DNA of 64,000 nt from an uncultured Marinicella sp. (GCA_947502925.1 CANNBS010000004.1:248001-312000); one strand, 5' to 3'. Shown: positions 35,911 through 45,010, counted from the first letter of the stretch. Program-made: numbers and translations. The notes: generated by a model not told the origin, from the letters alone.

Positions 35911-37334
35911 GTTATTTAACCCCGGAACATAAATTTGCCCGCCGCATGCAGCGAATTCACCTGATAGGTATCGGTGGTTCGGGCATGTCGGGGATAGCTG
36001 AGGTTTTACATAATTTAGACTTTAAAGTCAGTGGCTCTGATCAGCAACGCAGTAAAACCACAGAACGCCTGGTTAAGATGGGCGTGTCGGTGCATTATCA
36101 ACACAATGAGGCGTTAATTAAACAGGCCGATGTGGTGGTCTATTCATCAGCCATCAGGGAAGACAATCCTGAATTGAGTGCCGCCAGAGATGCTGCATTG
36201 CCGGTGCTAACCAGGGCTGAAATGTTGGCCGAATTAATGCGTTTTAAGGTCGGTATTGCGGTGGCTGGCACCCACGGTAAGACCACCACCACCAGTTTGA
36301 TTGCCAGTATTTTGGCGGCAGCTGATTTAGATCCCACCTTTGTCATCGGTGGCTTGTTAACCGCTGCCGGCTCGCATGCCCGTTTGGGTGCCGGTGAGTA
36401 TCTGGTGGCCGAAGCCGATGAATCTGATGGCTCCTTTGAGTTGTTACAGCCGGTGATGGCGGTGGTCACGAACATTGATGAAGACCATATGCAAACCTTT
36501 GATAATGATATTAAGGTGTTAAATCAGGCCTTTAATAACTTTATGCACCGGGTGCCCTTTTACGGTATCACGGTGTTGTGTGTGGATGATGAGCGTGTGG
36601 CTGAATTGGCCGACAAGGTGTCACGTCATAAAATCACTTACGGCTTGTCATCCCAGGCCCAGGTCAGAGCGACTAATATAAGACAACGCCATGAATTTAT
36701 GGATTTCGATGTGCTTTATGAAGGTGAGCGCATATTGTCCGATGTGCGATTAAACATTGCCGGTGAATATAATGTACTGAACGCGTTGGCGGCCATATCA
36801 GTGGCCATGGAACTGGATGTACCTACGGCTACCATGAAACAGGCTTTAGCCGGATTTACCGGTGTTGGTCGTCGCTTTAATATTCATAAGTTACCTGCAC
36901 CCAAAGGCGGTGAATTAACATTAATTGATGATTATGCCCATCACCCGACGGCTTTGGCAGCGGTGATTGCGGCCTGTCGTGATGGCTGGCCTGAGCAGCG
37001 TTTGGTGGTGGTGTTTCAGCCGCACCGTTACAGCCGCACCCGGGATTTATTCGATGAATTTAGTGATGTGCTGAATGAGGCCGATGTGCTGGTCTTGAGT
37101 GAAGTCTATCCGGCCGGTGAGTCTGAAATTTCGGGCGCCACGGCGGTGGATTTAAGTCGCTCTATTCGTAACCGTGGCAAATTAGACCCTATCTTTGTTC
37201 AGGATGTACAGCAACTGCCAGAAACCTTATCACATATCTTAACAGCCGAGGATGTGGTGCTGATGATTGGCGCCGGATCCATTGGCGCGGTTATCCAAAC
37301 CATGATCAGCGATCCGGAGGTATATCATGACTAA
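35907..37334 (+). CDS. murC: UDP-MurNAc:L-alanine ligase MurC
   Basis: It adds L-Ala to UDP-MurNAc. The N-terminal Rossmann motif HLIGIGGSGMSGIAE, the ATP loop VAGTHGKTTTTSL, EADESDGSF and NIDEDHM, then IDDYAHHPTALAAVIAA and FQPHRYSRTRDLFDEF are all in place. 475 residues. It overlaps ddlB by 8 nt (ATGACTAA at 37327-37334). In a murD-less pathway its product would be the substrate of the alternative MurD2 enzyme. Confidence 0.97.
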   Translation: MSYLTPEHKFARRMQRIHLIGIGGSGMSGIAEVLHNLDFKVSGSDQQRSKTTERLVKMGVSVHYQHNEALIKQADVVVYSSAIREDNPELSAARDAALPVLTRAEMLAELMRFKVGIAVAGTHGKTTTTSLIASILAAADLDPTFVIGGLLTAAGSHARLGAGEYLVAEADESDGSFELLQPVMAVVTNIDEDHMQTFDNDIKVLNQAFNNFMHRVPFYGITVLCVDDERVAELADKVSRHKITYGLSSQAQVRATNIRQRHEFMDFDVLYEGERILSDVRLNIAGEYNVLNALAAISVAMELDVPTATMKQALAGFTGVGRRFNIHKLPAPKGGELTLIDDYAHHPTALAAVIAACRDGWPEQRLVVVFQPHRYSRTRDLFDEFSDVLNEADVLVLSEVYPAGESEISGATAVDLSRSIRNRGKLDPIFVQDVQQLPETLSHILTAEDVVLMIGAGSIGAVIQTMISDPEVYHD

Positions 37335-38226
37335 ACGCATTGCTTTGTTAATGGGCGGTCACAGTGCTGAGCGCGAAGTGTCTTTAAATTCAGGTCATGC
37401 AGTGGCAGAAGCCATGAAAGCAATGGGTCATGAAGTGATTTGTGTTAATGACGTCAATGAATTAAAAGCCTTAAGCCGACATGACATTGATGTGGTGTTT
37501 AATCTGTTGCATGGTGCTGATGGTGAGGATGGCCAACTGGCTGCCTGGCTGGCACTGGAAGGCTTGCCTTACACCGGCTGTAATTATGTCGGCGGTTGTT
37601 TAAGTTGGCATAAACACATGGCCAAAACTCTTGTGGCACAGCAGGGCATTGCGACGCCGGACTTTCAGTTGTTGAACAAACCCGAACAATTGATTGTTGA
37701 TGCCGCTGAAGGCCCCTGGATTGTAAAACCGGCCAGTGAAGGTTCCAGTGTTGGTTTAAACAAGGTTGATCATGCCGATGACTTGTCCGAGGTGGTGCTA
37801 CAGGCTTTTAATTTAACCGATCAGGTGCTGGTTGAGGAATATGTCGCCGGTACAGAATGCACGGTGGGCCTAGTGGGTGAAGTAATTTTGCCGGTGGTGA
37901 GCATCGAACCTGCGGGTAATTTATATGATTATGAAGCTAAATATAACAGTCAGGAAACCCGATACCAATGCCCGGCACCTTTTTCTAAAGCCATGCAAAG
38001 ACAATTGCAAGACGATACCCGGCAAATATGCCAGGTTTTACAAATCAGCGGTTGGGGTCGGGTTGATTTTATTGTCGATGAATCCGGCAGGCGGTGGTTT
38101 TTAGAAGCCAACACCACGCCGGGTATGACTGCCACCAGTTTATTGCCCAAAGCGGCTCTGGAATATGGCTGGGATTTTAAGCGTTTGGTGGCAGAAATTA
38201 TTAAAACAGGAAGTCCAGATGAATAA
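37327..38226 (+). CDS. ddlB: D-alanine:D-alanine ligase
   Basis: It makes D-Ala-D-Ala for MurF. The ATP-grasp layout is intact: IALLMGGHSAEREVSLNSG at the N terminus, LHGADGEDGQLAAWLALEGLPYTG, VKPASEGSSVGLNKV, VEEYVAGTECTVGL and GWGRVDFIVD, then FLEANTTPGMTATSLLPKAA. One deviation: the usual SALAMDK segment reads GCLSWHKHMAK, but the lysine is kept. 299 residues. 8-nt overlaps with murC and ftsQ. Confidence 0.96.
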   Translation: MTKRIALLMGGHSAEREVSLNSGHAVAEAMKAMGHEVICVNDVNELKALSRHDIDVVFNLLHGADGEDGQLAAWLALEGLPYTGCNYVGGCLSWHKHMAKTLVAQQGIATPDFQLLNKPEQLIVDAAEGPWIVKPASEGSSVGLNKVDHADDLSEVVLQAFNLTDQVLVEEYVAGTECTVGLVGEVILPVVSIEPAGNLYDYEAKYNSQETRYQCPAPFSKAMQRQLQDDTRQICQVLQISGWGRVDFIVDESGRRWFLEANTTPGMTATSLLPKAALEYGWDFKRLVAEIIKTGSPDE

Positions 38227-38962
38227 AGTCGCGCAACTGATGATGATATTTAGTTTACTGGCCTTGTTATTGGTGTCAGCCCTGATGAGCGGTCTGATTC
38301 AGTCGGAACGCTGGACCATTAAACAGGTGGATGTGGCAGCTGAATATCAACGGGTCACCGCTGAACAGGTGCGCCTGATCATTAAAAAAACCGGTGAACG
38401 GTCTTTTTTCAGACTGGATACAGATCAGGTGAAAAACAGTTTGAAATCACTGCATTGGGTGCGTGAAGCCCATGTGGTGAAACAGTGGCCTGACAGTCTG
38501 AAAGTAACCCTGATTGAGCATCAGCCGCGGGTTATCTGGAATGAACAACAGCTCATTAACCAACGGGGTGATTTATTTACTGTGGAGCGCATTGATGATG
38601 TGGCAGATTTACCGAAAATATATGCCCCCGACAACCAGGTGGAAGAGGTCTATAAATTATTTAAACGATTTAATCGATTGCTGCAGCCGGTGGGCCATGA
38701 GATTGCCGTGGCTCGGGTCAGTCAACGGGGCGGCTGGGAGCTGGAATTACGCAATGGTTTACACATTAATTTAGGCACTGAGCAGCAGGAATCGAGGGCT
38801 TTGCGTCTGGCTGATACCTGGCAGAACTTGATGCGCGCCAGTCAACAAGCACCCCAGCGCATCGATTTGCGTTACAGTAACGGCTATGTGGTGCAGTGGC
38901 ATCCGGGCAATGAATCGATGCAACCAACAGAAGACAATAATCAGAAACAGGAGGTCAGCTGA
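38219..38962 (+). CDS. ftsQ: Cell division protein FtsQ
   Basis: A bitopic division scaffold that binds FtsB and FtsL. A short cytosolic start and one membrane helix (about residues 5-27) are followed by a POTRA domain (WTIKQVDVAAEYQRVTAEQVR, then VREAHVVKQWPDSLKVTLIEHQPRVIW) and the beta domain (GDLFTV, LELRNGLHINLG). I use ATG 38219, which overlaps ddlB by 8 nt and has AGGA at 38208-38211. This gives 247 residues, the usual size. Confidence 0.92.
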   Translation: MNKVAQLMMIFSLLALLLVSALMSGLIQSERWTIKQVDVAAEYQRVTAEQVRLIIKKTGERSFFRLDTDQVKNSLKSLHWVREAHVVKQWPDSLKVTLIEHQPRVIWNEQQLINQRGDLFTVERIDDVADLPKIYAPDNQVEEVYKLFKRFNRLLQPVGHEIAVARVSQRGGWELELRNGLHINLGTEQQESRALRLADTWQNLMRASQQAPQRIDLRYSNGYVVQWHPGNESMQPTEDNNQKQEVS

Positions 38963-40188
38963 TGAAAGTGAAAAAAAATGACAGTCAATTGCAAGTGGGT
39001 TTAGACATTGGCACTTCAAAAGTGGTGGCCATTGTCGGTGAAGTCCACAATGATGGCTCGATGGAAGTGGTGGGTATCGGCTCATCCCCCTCACGCGGTT
39101 TAAAACGTGGGGTGGTTGTGGACATTGAATCCACCGTACAATCCATTAAGCGCGCCATTGAAGAAGCCGAATTGATGGCCGGTTGTGAGATTCAGTCGGT
39201 GTTCGTCGGCATTGCCGGCAGCCATATTCGCAGCATTAATTCAGATGGCATTGTCGCCATTAAAGATAAGGAAGTCAGCAAAATTGATGTGGAGAAAGTG
39301 TTGGATGCGGCGCGTGCTGTGGCCATACCTAATGACCAAAAGGTTTTGCATGTGCTGCCACAGGAATATGTGATTGATGGTCAGGATGGCATTCGTCATC
39401 CGGTGGGTATGTCCGGTGTACGACTGGAGGCACGGGTGCATTTAATCATTGGCTCAGACAGCGCCGCCCAAAACATTAATAAATGTGTGGCACGCTGTGG
39501 TTTATCTGTTGATCAACTGATTGTGGAACAACTGGCATCGGCCACCGCAGTGCTCACTGAAGACGAAAAAGAATTGGGCGTGTGTATGGTCGATATCGGT
39601 GCCGGCAAAACCGACATTGCAGTGTTCACGCAAGGCGCCATTCGCCATGTGTCCACCATTCCGATTGCCGGTGATCAGGTGACTAACGATATCGCCGTGT
39701 CGATGCGCACACCGACACAACATGCCGAAGATATTAAGCTGAAATACGCTTGTGCCTTACGCCAGTTGGCGTCCGCGGATGAAACCATTTCAGTGCCCAG
39801 TGTCGGCGATCGTTCACCACGTCGTCTGGCGCGACAAACACTGGCTGAAGTGGTGGAACCGCGGTATGAAGAATTGTTTAGTTTAGTCCAGGCCGATCTG
39901 CAACGCAGCGGCTACATTGATTTAATTGCTGCCGGTATTGTATTAACCGGCGGTGCGGCCCGAATGGAAGGTGCTGTGGAATTGGCCGAAGAGGTCTTTC
40001 ATGTGCCCGTTCGTCTGGGTGTGCCGGTGGATGTCACCGGCTTAAAAGAGGTTGTCAATAATCCGGTCCATGCCACGGGCGTCGGGTTATTGCAATATGG
40101 CAGCAACAGTGATTTTGTTGCCGATAATTTAACGGAGTCAGAATCTTGGCTTCATAAATTTAAAAAGTGGTTTCTGGGCGATTATTAA
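38962..40188 (+). CDS. ftsA: Cell division protein FtsA
   Basis: The actin-like membrane tether of FtsZ. It opens with VGLDIGTSKVVAIVGEV and continues with the 1C-domain region SIKRAIEEAELMAGCEI, SVFVGIAGSHIRS, VDIGAGKTDIAVF and GIVLTGGAARMEGAVELAEEVF. The C-terminal amphipathic helix WLHKFKKWFLGDY supplies the membrane contact. 408 residues. The ATG overlaps the ftsQ stop (TGATG). Confidence 0.97.
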   Translation: MKVKKNDSQLQVGLDIGTSKVVAIVGEVHNDGSMEVVGIGSSPSRGLKRGVVVDIESTVQSIKRAIEEAELMAGCEIQSVFVGIAGSHIRSINSDGIVAIKDKEVSKIDVEKVLDAARAVAIPNDQKVLHVLPQEYVIDGQDGIRHPVGMSGVRLEARVHLIIGSDSAAQNINKCVARCGLSVDQLIVEQLASATAVLTEDEKELGVCMVDIGAGKTDIAVFTQGAIRHVSTIPIAGDQVTNDIAVSMRTPTQHAEDIKLKYACALRQLASADETISVPSVGDRSPRRLARQTLAEVVEPRYEELFSLVQADLQRSGYIDLIAAGIVLTGGAARMEGAVELAEEVFHVPVRLGVPVDVTGLKEVVNNPVHATGVGLLQYGSNSDFVADNLTESESWLHKFKKWFLGDY

Positions 40189-40225
40189 TCGCTGAAATTA
40201 GATTTTATTTTGGAGGTATATTGAT

Positions 40226-41392
40226 ATGTTTGAATTAATGGAAAACGATAGCATCGGTGCAGTCATTAAAGTGATTGGGGTCGGTGGCGGCGGTGGTAAT
40301 ACCGTCCAACAAATGGTCGACGCCAATATTGAAGGGGTCGAGTTTATCTGCGCCAACACAGACATGCAGGCATTGGAAAAAACCAATTGCAAAAATGTCA
40401 TTCGTATTGGCCAGAATGTTACCAAAGGTTTAGGTGCCGGGGCTAACCCTGAAGTTGGTCGTCAGGCCGCTTTGGAAGACACCGAGCGCTTGAAAGAAAG
40501 TTTACAGGACACCGATATGGTGTTTATTACCGCCGGTATGGGTGGTGGTACCGGTACCGGTGCGGCACCTGTTATTGCCCAAATTGCCAAAGAAATGGGT
40601 GTATTAACTGTGGCGGTTGTCACCAAGCCGTTTCCTTTTGAAGGCAAACGACGCATGGATGTCGCCAACAAAGGCATCCAGGATTTAGAACAGCATGTGG
40701 ATTCATTAATTACCATACCCAATGGTAAGTTACTGACCCACTTCGGCCGTGATGTGACTTTATTGAATGCCTTTAAGGCGGCCAATGATGTGCTGCAAGG
40801 TGCGGTACAAGGTATCGCTGAACTGATTACTTGCCCCGGTCTTGTGAATGTTGACTTTGCCGATGTACGCACCGTTATGAGTGAAATGGGTATGGCCATG
40901 ATGGGCTCTGGATCCGGTAAAGGCGATGATCGTGCGGCTTCAGCCACTGAACTGGCGATGAATTCACCGTTGCTTGAGGACATCGATATGCACGGTGCCA
41001 ACGGTGTGCTGGTGAACATTACTGCCGGAATGGATTTAACCATTGGTGAATACGATGAAATCGGTGATTTGATTAAAGAGTATGCTTCTGATGAAGCCAC
41101 CGTAGTGGTCGGCACCTCCATTGACATGGAAATGAAAGATGAAATCCGTGTCACCGTGGTGGCCACCGGCTTAAATAAAAGTGCTCAGAAAAAGCAATTT
41201 AAGTCTGTTGAAATTGTTCGCGAAGCTACTAATAATCAGCCGGAGCAGCCACTTCGGGCCACCCGGGATGATCAGGATGACAGCAAAGAAAGCGGTCAGG
41301 CCGTGATTGATCAGCTCAGAAGTGATGACAAGGCGCAGGATTCTGATGATTATTTGGATATTCCGACCTTTTTAAGAAACCAGTTGGATTAA
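40226..41392 (+). CDS. ftsZ: Cell division GTPase FtsZ
   Basis: The tubulin-like GTPase forming the Z ring. The tubulin signature G106-GGTGTG lies in GMGGGTGTGAAPVIA, preceded by GVGGGGGNTVQQM and followed by the T7 loop NVDFADVRTVM. The C-terminal peptide DYLDIPTFLRNQ that binds FtsA and ZipA is intact. 388 residues. It has the strongest ribosome site of the operon, GGAGGTA at 40212-40218, placed 8-9 nt before the ATG. That site is exactly complementary to the loop of a hairpin downstream of the gene (41460-41466). Confidence 0.98.
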   Translation: MFELMENDSIGAVIKVIGVGGGGGNTVQQMVDANIEGVEFICANTDMQALEKTNCKNVIRIGQNVTKGLGAGANPEVGRQAALEDTERLKESLQDTDMVFITAGMGGGTGTGAAPVIAQIAKEMGVLTVAVVTKPFPFEGKRRMDVANKGIQDLEQHVDSLITIPNGKLLTHFGRDVTLLNAFKAANDVLQGAVQGIAELITCPGLVNVDFADVRTVMSEMGMAMMGSGSGKGDDRAASATELAMNSPLLEDIDMHGANGVLVNITAGMDLTIGEYDEIGDLIKEYASDEATVVVGTSIDMEMKDEIRVTVVATGLNKSAQKKQFKSVEIVREATNNQPEQPLRATRDDQDDSKESGQAVIDQLRSDDKAQDSDDYLDIPTFLRNQLD

Positions 41393-41447
41393 ATATGTGG
41401 CATTGAAATTGTTCGGTTTATCATGCTGACAATAACAATACGTTGAT

Positions 41448-41477
41448 CGGGTGACGGCGTACCTCCCGCCGCACCCG
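41448..41477 (+). terminator. Hairpin after ftsZ with TACCTCC loop (probable operon terminator)
   Basis: CGGGTG(A)CGGCG (41448-41459) pairs with CGCCG-CACCCG (41467-41477). This gives 11 base pairs with one bulged A (41454) around the 7-nt loop TACCTCC (41460-41466). It is followed by GTCAGTTTTGGTTTTT, a split T-tract, so it may end the dcw transcript. The loop equals the 16S anti-Shine-Dalgarno core and is the exact reverse complement of GGAGGTA before ftsZ. Confidence 0.65.
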
Positions 41478-41556
41478 GCAGTCAGTTTTGGTTTTTAACC
41501 ATCGATATGGCTTGTATCGTAAAAGACACAAGCGTTGTTTAAAAACAACAAAACCC

Positions 41557-41584
41557 TTGTTTAGTGCCTAACTTGTGATACAAT
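41557..41584 (+). promoter_or_regulatory. lpxC promoter
   Basis: TTGTTT (41557-41562), a 16-bp spacer, TACAAT (41579-41584). It lies 39 bp before the lpxC ATG. A GTTGTTT-AA-AAACAAC palindrome (41534-41549) sits just upstream of the -35 and could be an operator. Confidence 0.6.
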
Positions 41585-41623
41585 CGGCAAAAATCGAACA
41601 TTAACGACCCCATTCAGTCATTT

Positions 41624-42538
41624 ATGATTGCACAACAAACACTTAAAAACACTGTCCGCGCCACCGGCGTCGGCATACACTCCGGGCAAAAAGTTTTTAT
41701 TACTTTACAGCCCGCACCGGTTGATACCGGTATTGTCTTTCGGCGTGTGGACTATAAACAACCCGTGGCCATTGAGTCTAATGCACTCAATGTGGGTGAA
41801 ACCAGTATGTCCACCACATTGGTTAAAAATGGCGTCAAAGTCGGTACTGTTGAACATTTAATGGCGGCTTTTGCCGGCATGAATATTGACAATTGTTATG
41901 TGGATTTAAGTGCCTCAGAAGTGCCGGTCATGGATGGTTCCTCGGGGCCTTTTGTGTTTTTGATTCAGTCGGCCGGTATAAAGGAACAGGATGCCCCCCG
42001 ACGCTTTATCAAAATCAAAAAAGAAGTGAAAATCACCCTGGATGACAAGTATGCCCTACTTAAACCGGGTAACAGCAGCCGCTATTCGTTTGAAATCGAG
42101 TTCGATCATCCGGCTTTTGAAGACCATTGTCGTTATGCGGACATTGACTTAAACAGCCAGTCCTTTATAAAAGAGGTGTCGCGAGCACGAACGTTCGGTT
42201 TTATGCGTGATATTGAAACACTCCGTAGTCATAATCTCGGATTGGGTGGCAGTATGGATAATGCCATTGTCCTGGATGATTATCGGGTGTTAAACAACGA
42301 TGGACTGCGTTATGAGTCTGAGTTTGTAAAGCATAAGCTTCTTGATGCCATCGGTGACATTTATCAGTTAGGGCACCCCATTATTGGCTCTTTTCACGGT
42401 TACAAATCAGGTCACGCCTTGAACAACGAATTGGCGCGGGCTTTATTGGCTGATGAATCGGCCTTTGAAATTGTCAGCTTTGAGGGTAGAAAAGACCGTC
42501 CCGCGGCCATGTTACCCACATATTTATCGACGACTTAA
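41624..42538 (+). CDS. lpxC: UDP-3-O-acyl-N-acetylglucosamine deacetylase
   Basis: The committed, zinc-dependent step of lipid A synthesis. Zinc ligands H78 ([11 protein letters not shown]), H237 and D241 ([10 protein letters not shown]) are present, and the catalytic His is H264 ([10 protein letters not shown]). The N-terminal [15 protein letters not shown] and [28 protein letters not shown] are standard. 304 residues is typical. It follows ftsZ as in most gammaproteobacteria but has its own promoter in the 231-bp gap. Confidence 0.97.
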   Translation: MIAQQTLKNTVRATGVGIHSGQKVFITLQPAPVDTGIVFRRVDYKQPVAIESNALNVGETSMSTTLVKNGVKVGTVEHLMAAFAGMNIDNCYVDLSASEVPVMDGSSGPFVFLIQSAGIKEQDAPRRFIKIKKEVKITLDDKYALLKPGNSSRYSFEIEFDHPAFEDHCRYADIDLNSQSFIKEVSRARTFGFMRDIETLRSHNLGLGGSMDNAIVLDDYRVLNNDGLRYESEFVKHKLLDAIGDIYQLGHPIIGSFHGYKSGHALNNELARALLADESAFEIVSFEGRKDRPAAMLPTYLSTT

Positions 42539-42545
42539 TACCCGC

Positions 42546-43313
42546 TTATATCTGCGACTGGGCAAAATCTATGTCCATGGCCTGTAGTGCATCCAAAGGT
42601 TTCTTATCGGCAGCTTGCTGATATAATTCTGTGGCCTTATCCACCGCATTTTTGTCTTTCAGTAAGATATAAGCATTGCCGGCTTCAATCAGGTTTATGG
42701 CTGTGGGTGCCAGTGTCAAAGCCCGGTCGATGTGTTCATAAGCCAGTTTGGCTTTGGCGCCATAGGTGATGCCACCCAGGGTTGCCCCGACCTTGTTAAT
42801 AACTTCCGCATGGTATAAAGCCATGGCAATATGGGCTTCGGCATGATCCGGCTGATGCTCAAGCACTGCACTTAAACGGGATTTGATTTTACCGCCCATG
42901 CCCTGGTGTAAGGCTTTGGTCACGGAAATCGATTGTGAATAGCGGCCCATGGTTAAGGCGGTGGTGAATTCACAATTATAATCAAAATGACTGTCTTCAC
43001 ACAGATCCACACCATAGATATAGGCATCATGTAACAATTCAGTGGAAACCTTATCATCCTCACAAACATAATCCGTATATGCCACCACTGAGCGCAGTAA
43101 AACGGGCAGACCTTTGATGCCCAAACCACGCCCCATTTTGCCCGCTTGTGAAAAATGGCCATTATGAAATGCCAGCCAGGCATCTAGCAGGTCACCTGAG
43201 GGTAGTGGTGCTAAATCAGCCTGGTGCAGTTCTTGCCAGCGATCTTTTAAGTCACTTTTGCTTAAAGACAGTGTAAATTCAGTGTCTGTATCGTGCCAAT
43301 CATTAAATTTCAT
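42546..43313 (-). CDS. TPR-containing conserved protein, function unknown
   Basis: A soluble protein of about 255 residues, no signal peptide. The C-terminal half is helical and TPR-like (HIDRALTLAPTAINLIEAGNAYILL, then KATELYQQAADKKPLDALQAMD). The N-terminal half has an acidic start (KFNDWHDTDTEFTL) and GDLLDAWLAFHNGHFSQAGKMGRGLG. The start is uncertain: ATG 43313 is used here. A TTG at 43337 is in frame but lies in a TTGACA-N17-TATGAA sequence that looks like a promoter. That promoter would place the transcript start inside the ATG-started frame. Convergent with lpxC, 7 bp between the stops. Confidence 0.65.
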   Translation of the reverse strand: MKFNDWHDTDTEFTLSLSKSDLKDRWQELHQADLAPLPSGDLLDAWLAFHNGHFSQAGKMGRGLGIKGLPVLLRSVVAYTDYVCEDDKVSTELLHDAYIYGVDLCEDSHFDYNCEFTTALTMGRYSQSISVTKALHQGMGGKIKSRLSAVLEHQPDHAEAHIAMALYHAEVINKVGATLGGITYGAKAKLAYEHIDRALTLAPTAINLIEAGNAYILLKDKNAVDKATELYQQAADKKPLDALQAMDIDFAQSQI

Positions 43314-43412
43314 ATTTTTTTTCGGTTTTTTTGTCAATTAGTGTGTTTACTCTATGTGTCCTGATTATGATACCCATATCAGCAAAAAAACACAATCAAG
43401 TGAGGTTTAAAA

Positions 43413-43817
43413 ATGAATACAAACGAAGTAACAAATCAAGTTAAAGAATCAGCCAAAAATATTTACTTAGCCGGTATGGGTGCCGTATCAATGGCCCAGG
43501 AAGAAGCCGCTAAAGTTTATACAAAAGGCTCAAAAGAAAGTCAAAAATTTTACAATCAACTGATTAAAGAAGGTAAAAAGTTTGAAAAGAAATCCAAAAA
43601 ATCAGTGAACGAAACCACTGAAATGGCGGAAAAGAAAGTCAAGGGCCTGAAAGCCTATGCCAGCGAGCAAGTAGAGAAAATCGAACAGCTGTTCGAAGCC
43701 CGTGTTGAAAATGCCTTGCACAAGCTGGACATCCCAACCGGCGATGACATGGACAAACTGAGCAAGAAAATCGATGCTTTAACCAAAGAAATTAAAAAAT
43801 TAGAAAAGTCAGCTTAA
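43413..43817 (+). CDS. Phasin family protein (PHA granule-associated)
   Basis: A 134-residue lysine-rich helical protein with a coiled coil. The N-terminal NIYLAGMGAVSMAQEEAAK matches the PhaF/PhaI phasin pattern (LAGLGAyakAqee). The centre is lysine-rich like histone-like PhaF linkers (KKVKGLKAYASEQVEKIEQLFEARV), and the end DMDKLSKKIDALTKEIKKLEK is a heptad repeat. Phasins coat polyhydroxyalkanoate granules. No PHA synthase lies in the window. It is monocistronic with its own terminator. Confidence 0.83.
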   Translation: MNTNEVTNQVKESAKNIYLAGMGAVSMAQEEAAKVYTKGSKESQKFYNQLIKEGKKFEKKSKKSVNETTEMAEKKVKGLKAYASEQVEKIEQLFEARVENALHKLDIPTGDDMDKLSKKIDALTKEIKKLEKSA

Positions 43818-43847
43818 ACAGCTACAACGGTTCTAACCGTGTCCCCC

Positions 43848-43880
43848 AAAACAGTAGCCATGGATGGTTGCTGTTTTTTT
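43848..43880 (+). terminator. Intrinsic terminator after phasin gene
   Basis: AAACAGTAGCCAT pairs with ATGGTTGCTGTTT (12-13 bp including two G-U pairs) around a short GG loop, and a run of seven T follows (43874-43880). Confidence 0.88.
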
Positions 43881-43971
43881 GTGTCTAATCGAAAACCAAT
43901 GGATATTTAATCACACTTGAAAAATGCTACAATAAGCATCACATTTAAGCCACTCCAATTTTGTTAGAACA

Positions 43972-44298
43972 ATGTCTTTAAAACTGACTGAACAAGCGGC
44001 CAACCGCATCCAGTATTTTTTACAACAAGATGACAATGCCATCGGTTTTCGCGTGAAAGTGAAAAAAATGGGCTGCTCTGGTTGGGGTTACGATGTCAGC
44101 ATTGCCCATGATAAACAGGCCGATGATGCCGTCTTCGAAGACCGTGGCATTACTTTGATTGTGCCCGAGCAGGATCTGGACAAAGTCAAAGGCACCACCA
44201 TTGATTATGAAAAACAGGGCATTAACCAGATATTTGTCTATAAAAACCCCAATGCCACCGGTTCCTGTGGCTGTGGCGAGAGTTTCACCACCAATTAA
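43972..44298 (+). CDS. HesB/IscA-type iron-sulfur cluster carrier
   Basis: An A-type Fe-S carrier of 108 residues. The three conserved cysteines are present: one in KKMGCSGWGYDV near residue 35 and the CGCGESF pair near residues 100-102. The start LTEQAANRIQYFL is typical. It could be IscA, SufA or ErpA-like; no isc or suf operon is next to it, so the name is left open. It is transcribed alone towards the convergent pseudopilin gene, with 3 bp between the stops. Confidence 0.92.
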   Translation: MSLKLTEQAANRIQYFLQQDDNAIGFRVKVKKMGCSGWGYDVSIAHDKQADDAVFEDRGITLIVPEQDLDKVKGTTIDYEKQGINQIFVYKNPNATGSCGCGESFTTN

Positions 44299-44301
44299 AG
44301 T

Positions 44302-44817
44302 TTAACAGTGTCCGGTATCAGCCACCCGTGGCCGACCAATGTTATTAACAATAATCGCCTTGGCATGCTGTGCACCACGAAAATCACAAAATCGAATTGA
44401 TAAATTAGTCCCCGGTGACGCGCCTAACCGGTCGTATCGAATCTTTTGACGATACACCGACGCCACCGCCTGTAAAGAATCTTGCATGGCTTGTTCTGTG
44501 GTTAGAATAATCTCGTTGCTGTCGAGTGTTCTGTTTTGGTTATCATCTCTGAACACCAGCCACCCCTTATGCCATTGACTCGAGGCATCACAGCTGACCA
44601 ATGACTGGCTCGGACATAACACCACATGGCGACCCAGGATAATGCTTTGGTTTCGGGCAAAATGCAGACTGCTCACCAGCCGATTGATTTCTGTGGTCAT
44701 CATTTTATTGTGCTTAAATTCCTGATAATTCGGCACCGCATAGCCGGTTAAAATACCAATAACGGCCAAAGCAATCACCATTTCTATTAGTGTCATACCT
44801 GTTTGCTTATGTGACAT
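44302..44817 (-). CDS. FimT/GspH-type minor pseudopilin
   Basis: A type IV pilin-like protein of 171 residues. The prepilin motif is T-G-M-T-L-I-E-M (Gly before the cleavage, Met +1, Glu +5), followed by a hydrophobic helix VIALAVIGILTGYAVP. The GspH/FimT body has NRLVSSLHFARNQSIILGRHVVLCPS and the terminal CDFRGAQHAKAIIVNNIGRPRV. The start at 44817 is fixed by GGAGG 5-7 nt upstream on the minus strand; an upstream start would add an unlikely leader. No other pilin genes are nearby. Confidence 0.9.
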   Translation of the reverse strand: MSHKQTGMTLIEMVIALAVIGILTGYAVPNYQEFKHNKMMTTEINRLVSSLHFARNQSIILGRHVVLCPSQSLVSCDASSQWHKGWLVFRDDNQNRTLDSNEIILTTEQAMQDSLQAVASVYRQKIRYDRLGASPGTNLSIRFCDFRGAQHAKAIIVNNIGRPRVADTGHC

Positions 44818-44954
44818 AAAGCCTCCCTTAAAATTAAGTGAGTATGTATTGTCCGAAATCATACGTGCTTTATCTGCCGTCATTTTCTGATGCTCATGTC
44901 AATAAAATCCTACACCTGTCGATAAAGGCGACTATTTAGATGGCTGATTGTCGC

Positions 44955-44983
44955 TTGAACCGCTATAATAACCACCCTATAAT
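44955..44983 (+). promoter_or_regulatory. ssb promoter
   Basis: TTGAAC (44955-44960), a 17-bp spacer and a perfect TATAAT (44978-44983), placed 27 bp before the ssb ATG. A second TATAAT overlaps the spacer (44964-44969). No clear LexA box is seen. Confidence 0.7.
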
Positions 44984-45010
44984 TAACAGCAATTCAATCA
45001 GGAAAAACAC

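Noticed and set aside
37327..38226. Altered GCLSWHKHMAK segment in DdlB as evidence for a non-functional ligase
   Set aside because: All other ATP-grasp motifs and the key lysine are kept, and the gene lies coupled in the dcw operon, so it is probably active.
40462..41166. A 234-residue open frame antisense to ftsZ
   Set aside because: It mirrors the codon pattern of ftsZ, has no ribosome site and its translation is low-complexity (Ser/Thr/Pro-rich). The true gene is ftsZ.
44303..44320. CAGTGTCCGG resembling the end of the 70-bp element
   Set aside because: The match is only part of one inverted end and lies inside the pseudopilin coding region; no partner end nearby.
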